A program made the translations under genes and the position numbers. A DNA stretch of 64,000 nucleotides from Welwitschia mirabilis. Its lineage: Eukaryota; Gnetophyta; Gnetopsida; Welwitschiales. The notes below the pieces were generated by a model. That model worked only from the letters and a program-made list of their open reading frames with translations, was not told where the DNA came from and searched no databases. The stretch spans positions 283,748,927 to 283,812,926 of the forward strand of contig JBOZIK010000001.1 of assembly GCA_051453625.1 (NCBI GenBank), in the 5' to 3' direction. Positions within the stretch are counted from its first letter, which is position 1, and every line of letters begins with the position of its first letter. Shown piece after piece: positions 57,470 through 64,000 of the stretch.

Positions 57470-58300
57470 GAAAAATTAGAATTACTAGTAACTTCATTCG
57501 CCTTAGAAGTCAATTTGATTTTGTCCCAAGGGATCTAATAGTGATTATTGGTATGTCCTTGTCGGCAATAACGCAAATAGTAATGCTTATTCTATTTATG
57601 AGTTGCACTATGTTGATTTGTTGCTTCTTTGCTGGGATTAATGTTATTAAGAAAGCAAAGCTTATTATGATGATATTTTTCTTTGCTATTGAGCTTAGCA
57701 TTGGAAGTGGATAGATTCTCTTGATATCTTTTTGATCTCGATTCATAAGAATGTAACACTTTAAAAGCATCATAGAGCATGAGAAATCAATAAAACAAAA
57801 TTGAGCTTTACCACCTATGAAATCCTTACTTAGTAAATAAGACATCATATTTGATATGTTCTTACCACCATGCAAGGAAAAAAATGTAACTGCATAAAGG
57901 TGAATCCTTCAAATAGTGTCCTATTGAGTTAACATAATGAATACAAACTTGGTTTTATGAGTTAATTTTTGTAACTTTTGTCTTAGTAACAATCATTTAT
58001 ATAATTAATTCTTACATTTTACACACTTTATAATGTATGCTATTCATGCTTGTGATAAGGTTAATGAGCTCTAAATTGTTTTGTTTCTTTTTTAATAGAA
58101 GGTATTCTACAAAGTTATAAAATTAGTACAACGTGTTTTTCTCTTATCCACAAGCTTCTTATGCCAAGAAGCAACATATTTGTGTATAACTTTAGTCAAT
58201 ATACCATCAATAGAACTCCAAGCATTTTCTTCATGTTGATTTGAAAGAGGTACATATTGTTTATTAAGGATGTCTCTATTGAATCCATAAATGTGGATTC
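57470..58300 (-). pseudogene. Old copia Gag remnant with zinc knuckle
   Basis: Minus-strand sequence from about 58250 (ENAWSSIDGILTKVIHKYVA) through a frame at 57875-57510 to a knuckle relic at about 57585-57545 read as RYCRQGHTNNHY, in which the second Cys and the His of CX2CX4HX4C remain and the last Cys is Tyr. IPWDKIKLTSKANEV follows, as in many copia Gag C-termini. Several frame changes are needed to connect these pieces. Confidence 0.6.
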
Positions 58301-61300
58301 TTGATATGAAATCTTTATATTAATATTTTCAAATTTGGTTACTTAAAAAGTGACGGATATGTTCATAAATTTAATCATCATCACAGAAGTGAAAGAATCT
58401 AATGAGAACTGAAATTTTCCTTTCATTACAGTAATGATGAGATGATAAGTTTAAAGGTATAGTCAATCTACAAGGGCATCTTGTTCATATTTATAAAGTC
58501 AAATAATCCATCTACTATATTAAAATAGTTGTTAAATCTATTATGTTGTAAACATGTAATCATAATAAAAAGGTATAGTCAACTTGAAAAGGATCTTACT
58601 CCCATTCACAAATTAATTGATTTATTTAAGTCATAATAATGTGATTGAAAAACATTAAAATATGCAATCATAACATATAGATATAGTTAGAAGAAATTTT
58701 GCTTACATTCACAATTCAAGTGATTTGTCCAAATCATAGTAATGTAATAGTCAACTAAAAAAATTATCACATGCAAAGAAAGAACAAATGTAAGCTTGTT
58801 GTAAATCCTTATGTGTATAATGTAGATTTTAATGTAAGGGCCTAATATCCTTAATGTAACTAAGTAAAGGCTTTATTAATTTTATGTCTTACTTCCAAAT
58901 TAGATAGTAACTAAATCCCTTTTATGGATGTTACCCTTATCTTTAAAAAGAGCAAAATGATAAAGTATAAACCATGTTAATGGGGTTTAAAAGATGTTGG
59001 ATCACTTTAAATACCTCAACAATATAACCCTCCTTAAGGGAGAGTACGATGTGATGTGAGAAATCTATCTATATCTTAGTATAATTTAATTCATTTAACT
59101 TATGATAAAATACAAGTAGATCCTACCATTGTGCCTTTCATCTTTACCCAATACACCCTTCATGTGTGAGAATCTTGAGAATCTTAGGGTGTTTTAACTT
59201 AAGAGAGGCATGGCTCTTCATATATAACTCAAACTACATAGTTATGGTAGTTAACAACTACATACTAATCTCAAAGGGCATCATAGCCTACCAAGGACCT
59301 TTATCTATGTAGTGCTCCATGTGTTTGCCACTAAGCAATACTTAGTACCAGTTAAAACAAAGTGTGTTTAAGGAGAGGGTTATTTCCAATTTTCAACCTT
59401 AAATAAAAGATTAAAATTTAAGTATTCTAAAGTATAAAATCCAAAAAAAAAAGACAAAAAATAAGGCTTTTGTTTGATATAATCGAGTTTAGTGGATCTT
59501 TCTCTGCATTCTAAACTCAACAAGTGAAAAACGATCTCTAAGATGAGTAAAAATCAAGTTAAGTGGATCTTTAACCACATTTCAACTTAACTTAATGGAA
59601 CCAAAAAGTAAATTCTAATATTACAACAGCTTATAATACCCAAAAATTTAAAAAACCATTAAAAATACACCAAAACATGCATGTGTGTACAAATGAACTA
59701 AATTCTTAACATAAATTAAATGTGTGTAGTAAATTAAAGAGTTCTGGCACAAAGATATGAATATGTAGCCCTAATAAAAATCTAACATAAAGAGGCCAAA
59801 GTCACATGTGTGCATGATAAGTGAAAATATTAAAAAATAAAGCCCAAATAGGAAAGTATACACATTTTATAACATATTAGAAAAACATGAGGAAGCCTTG
59901 AAACTAAGAAAATATTTCATGTTTTTTTTACCATAATATAATATAGCTTGCTTTAATTTATAGGAAAATACATGCTAAAACAAAATTAAACCCAACTCAT
60001 AAGGACTAGAAAATGGAAAGAATTCAATAAGGAAAGAATCCTTAATTAATTAAAACTAATGAAACATCTACAATATTAACTCAAAGAGAATTCTAGATAC
60101 ACAAATGAGGTTACAAGAAAACTAATTAATTTAAATTAGCTTGCTAAATTAAACTGACTCTTGGTGAATGATTAAAATAATACCACATACATAAAGATAT
60201 TGGATGAGATAACACAAAGTGAAACACTAAAGTTAAATAGTGTTATTCTAATCTAAAGGATAGGATCATTGTACATGACTTATTATGCTTTAGCAATTTT
60301 TATATTGTTTTAGCACCTAAATAATAATACCTCCTTTAATATATTGTAAGTTATCAGTATATAACTTTATGTCTTTATAAACCTTCACCTAAGGATATTA
60401 AGATGTATGTTCTCTTATTACTTTATAATTGTTGATGATATGGAAATACTTTTGTTTAATCATTTTTTTCCCCATCATTAGTTTCTTCTTAATTAACTAT
60501 TCAATAAATTCATGCTTTTGCCTGTTGCTTTTTGTTAATCTTAAGAATACCCCTATTATTAGCATGTAATAATATCTTATTAGATTTACTTTAAAAGTCC
60601 TTGTTATGCCTTAACCTTTACTATAATTCACAATTTTTCAAGGTTTTGTCCTAGTAGTTAAGGTATTAATATAATTCTTAAATTTATAAAACTAGGGTTT
60701 TTGATTTTGGTATAATTAATCCTTGTTATTATTATCTCTTAGAAAATAGAAAGAAATTTCATAGCTCGTAAAGGTTTAGGTTATAAGTAATGAGGACTAA
60801 ATCAAGTTTAAATAGGAAGGTTTGAAAAAGAGAATTAATATCCTAAAGATATTCTCCTCCTAACAATTAAGAATGATTGTTTGTAAGACGATATACCAAG
60901 GAAGCGAAAGCTAGTTAAACATATTACATTAAGAACAATATAGATTCTAGATAAGAAATGAATTATTCACTATAGATGTTAAATGTTATGAAAGTAATAA
61001 GTTTACAAATGTTACATCATATAATGAAATGTAGAAAATAGTAGGATAGCATAAAATATTTAATAATAACTAATACATTAATCATCTACATACTAAAAAT
61101 ACATTAAATAAATATATGGAAATGATAAATTCAAAATAACATTCAAAACATACTATTGTATAACCAACAATCATAATTGCATCAATGATAGAATAAAACA
61201 TCAATTCACTCATATATTAAAGTGCATTCATCCATGATGCAAAGATAGCAATGAATATCAATTTTGTATAAAAGTAAATAATTAAGCCTATTAAGGAAAA

Positions 61301-62006
61301 TGCTTTATGACATCATCATTCCCTCATATGTAGGGAGGGAGAAAGAGGCTTAGAACCTCATGATGCAATAAGCCCTCATCATAGCCATAGGAATTTTAGA
61401 TTTATAATGATAGAGTTCAAATGACATGATGGACCTCTCCAAGTCGGGCTACATGATAGCTTAACACTTGAGGTAGGATCTACTTTTATAGCCTTGAATA
61501 GGATTAGGAATTATATAGGTACAAACATAGTACATTCATGTTAATAATATATGGCCACTAACTAATCTCCTTGGAATGTAGGATTTAGAGTATAATTCAT
61601 TGTCTTCTTAACATTTGATTGATAACTTTAGCTATTAGACTAAATTTAGTCACATGTTTAAGGTTAATTTGATAATTTATCAACTATTTAGCAAGTCATT
61701 TCTTTTAGAACTTATTTCTTCTAAGAAAGCTAGTGGCATTTATGATCTGGATGATAATGTTAATCCTATTAGGCTATTTAGCTTTTGTAAAAGTTAAACA
61801 TCTTAGAGTAACTTGTGATTAAAGTTCTAAGTACTAGTCATTCTTAGTATAAAAATTACAAGAATAAAACTTAGTTAATTATAATTTAGTAATAGACATG
61901 GTATTTATATCCTGCGAGTATACTATATACTAAATTTTAAGGGGATGAACTTGTAAAAATTCAAGTGTAAATAGGCTTAATCTTGGATTAACTCTAAGGA
62001 TCATAA
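58301..62006. other. AT-rich sequence, no gene recognised
   Basis: No supported gene, repeat array or element border. It should include the 5' LTR and leader of the old minus-strand copia at its left side, but I found neither a PBS nor terminal repeats. Composition is A-rich on the plus strand. Confidence 0.45.
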
Positions 62007-62870
62007 TGTAATACCCTTATTTTAATTACCCTAATTAACCATAATTTTTTTAAGCATTATTAACTAACATGCACAACAAAACATCGGATCAAATCCTATT
62101 TAGACCATATTAAAACATTATAAGATTTAAAATAATTGTATAACATGATTTTACTTAACTATAGGCTCTTTTTGTTTGCATATAATAACAATGTCAAATC
62201 TGTATCCTCTATTTATTCCTAACTTTTATTTTCACCAAATAGAGATATCTTGTATAAAGTTGAGGGGATGTTAAATTGTTTTACCACATAGAATGGATAA
62301 GTTTTAGAATAGTGCCTAACCAATATAATAGAAGGTTCCATCTCCCATTAATGACATTCTAAGTCAATAGCTAGCATCCTTCATATGTGAGATAGTTCTA
62401 CTTTAAGTTCTAGTCTATACAAACATGGTTGGATCAATTCCATAAGCTTAAAATTCATCTTGAAATACCTCCAATACAGGCGACAAGCGGTATGTGAGGC
62501 AGATGCATGCTTATAAGTAACCCTTGCTTCCTTGAAGCCTTACAAGATGATGCAACATGATCCTTTAATCCCAAAGGCTCAAGATATTAAGTCAGAGTAA
62601 GTCCATGCATGGGTTAGGAAAGAAAGTAGTGATCAAATCCACTTCTAAAAGGGTTTAAAAATAAAAGTATAATTCAACCCACCTTGATGATAAAATCTAA
62701 ATATGAAAATGAATAATTATTAAGATTATCTTAGTTTAGTTGAATGAATACACTATACAAATGCAAACATACAATATGTGGATATTTAGTGGATTGTTTA
62801 CCTCGTAAAAATAATTCTAATCATCATTGGGTTTATTTTAAGAAAGAATCATAAAGAAAAAAATAGAACA
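62007..62870 (+). repeat. LTR-like dispersed repeat, copy 2 (TGTAATACCC type)
   Basis: Same orientation as 14963-15770, with which it shares a TGTAAYRCCC start, GTGCCTAACC, ACATGGTTGG, ACCTCCAATA, a GATGCATGC block, an AACCCACCTTGATGA block and a TCATCATTGGGTT block. This copy has no gap and gives the better view of the family. The right end is not defined. Confidence 0.6.
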
Positions 62871-64000
62871 TATAAGCATCTTTTTGATTTTATATAAAAG
62901 AAAATAATATATTTTCAAAGTTTAGTACTAAAAATAAATGAAAAAACATCTCTTCATTTCTTTACATTATAGTAATTCTTTTCAGATAAGACACATTCAT
63001 ACATCCAAGTTTTATATTAAAAACATGTGTCATTTATGGGACTAAGCCAACATATAAACCCCTTTTATAATTATTAATTATCTATATCAAAATAAAGTTA
63101 GGTAAAGAATATGTATATTTTATCAACAAGAAGAATTAATGAAGCTAATTAGTGGGGCTACAAACTTCTAGAATTATTAATAGACAACCTTAATGTTTAT
63201 GCTTGAAAAGTAAGAATAAGATCCTAAATTTTATAAATAGTAAATTAAAATGATAGAAAAATAAGCTTAACTTAATTATAAATCATATTTAATATTTAAA
63301 ATAATTTGGTACTTGCATTAGATAATTTTCTATAATTATCAAAAGTAGAGGCAATTTTTTTTAGCTTTTAGAAGACATTAAAAATAAAAATTTTTAGTTA
63401 ATTATTTGAAAATGTAAAAATAAATTAGACTTAACATAGTTAAATTTGACTCATTATACTATCCTTAAAAACCAACTTTAATAAATTTTCATTAAATTAG
63501 ATGTATTTTATAGGTTTAAACTTTAAACTATAAAAATAGCCTAAATTTTGGAATTGCTAAGCTAATTCCCTTTACTAAAATGGCTATAACTTTTATCTAC
63601 TTGAAGTTTTCAATGATCAAATACTTGTTGGAAATTTTATTAAAATTTTTACAAGTTGAACTACTCTATTTTTACACATAACTTTCTTTAAATTCTGAAA
63701 ACTGAAACTTTCTGCTTGTTGTTTTTCACTTGTAATTTTTGAGTTATTTTCATAAAATAAATTTTAAAAATTATTTTAATCTCAGAAAAATTACTGTCTT
63801 AGAAATTTAAATTTCCTAACATGATTATAGACTTTTATAAAAAGTTTCATAAATCTTAGTATTAAGTAAGTTATGACTTTCTTAAGTTGTGCTTCACTTT
63901 AGAAAAAATGTAAACTTTAACTAAACTAAGAACAAGAGAAGACATACTAATTTATGAAATAAAAATCAATTAAATTAACTATGAATTCATAATAAAAATT
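62871..64000. other. AT-rich sequence to window end, nothing recognised
   Basis: Continuing AT-rich DNA that may still belong to the repeat beginning at 62007. No open frame, primer-binding site or tandem repeat was seen. Confidence 0.4.

Larger units (their letters stand above)
46300..58300 (-). mobile_element. Old Ty1/copia element, minus strand, interrupted twice
   Basis: Minus-strand remains appear in correct copia order: gag with a zinc knuckle (58300-57470), protease (about 57384-57362), integrase C-terminal core (54860-54714 continuing at 47617-47430) and RT (47100-46500). The integrase is split by a complete younger copia (47618-54713), and the region between protease and integrase contains an inverted-repeat segment (about 54880-56330). 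LTRs were not found. Order gag-PR-IN-RT assigns it to copia. It is older than both insertions. Confidence 0.65.

Noticed and set aside
57510-57875. 121-codon minus-strand frame as a membrane protein gene
   Set aside because: Its Ile/Leu-rich look comes from AT-rich DNA; it overlaps the old copia gag and leads into the knuckle relic.
14963-62870. The two TGTAAYRCCC repeats as the 5' and 3' LTRs of one giant nested element
   Set aside because: They are 47 kb apart with several unrelated elements between, no PBS next to copy 1 and no shared target duplication could be shown.

Overview
The window looks like gene-poor, transposon-filled nuclear DNA of a flowering plant. It is strongly AT-rich, has assembly gaps (N runs at 10189-10675, 13680-14079, 15835-16499, 22116-22125, 40302-40401, 47970-48857, 51051-51947 and 53643-53801), and every recognisable protein remnant belongs to a retroelement: Ty1/copia, Ty3/gypsy, or an endogenous pararetrovirus (Caulimoviridae-like). 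I found no intact host gene, no rRNA or tRNA gene, and no prokaryotic feature. No species can be named from the sequence.

Layout. 1-8542: AT-rich sequence with no supported gene and one LTR-like TATA segment near 4.32 kb. 8543-14962: a plus-strand gypsy element with a 5' LTR, a decayed tRNA-Asp primer-binding site and the start of a 3' LTR, which is cut at 14963 by an LTR-like repeat that recurs at 62007. 17471-23230: a gag-only gypsy-like unit on the minus strand, wrapped in minisatellites with periods of 91, 28 and 52 bp. 23450-42600: two copies of an endogenous pararetrovirus fragment; one is split by a 12.4-kb Athila-like gypsy element (24892-37319, minus strand) that has both LTRs, a PBS and a near-perfect target-site duplication. 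The second copy preserves an unsplit version of the same region. 43.3-45.6 kb: decayed coding-like sequence that I do not recognise.

46.3-58.3 kb is a nest. An old minus-strand copia element is interrupted inside its integrase gene by a plus-strand copia element (47618-54713, perfect CAAAC target duplication), and also contains a segment with long inverted-repeat arms (about 54880-56330) around sequence that looks more gene-like. 58.3-64 kb is AT-rich and holds the second copy of the TGTAATACCC-type repeat.

Mutation pattern. Almost every lesion I could place against a family motif is a C-to-T or G-to-A change: stops at Gln, Trp or Arg positions in the copia, altered LTR ends, a zinc-knuckle Cys to Tyr change, a DSG to DLG protease change, and all seven differences in each of two tRNA-Asp primer-binding sites. 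This fits long-term deamination of methylated cytosine in silenced elements and probably explains much of the AT richness. No element here appears able to move by itself.
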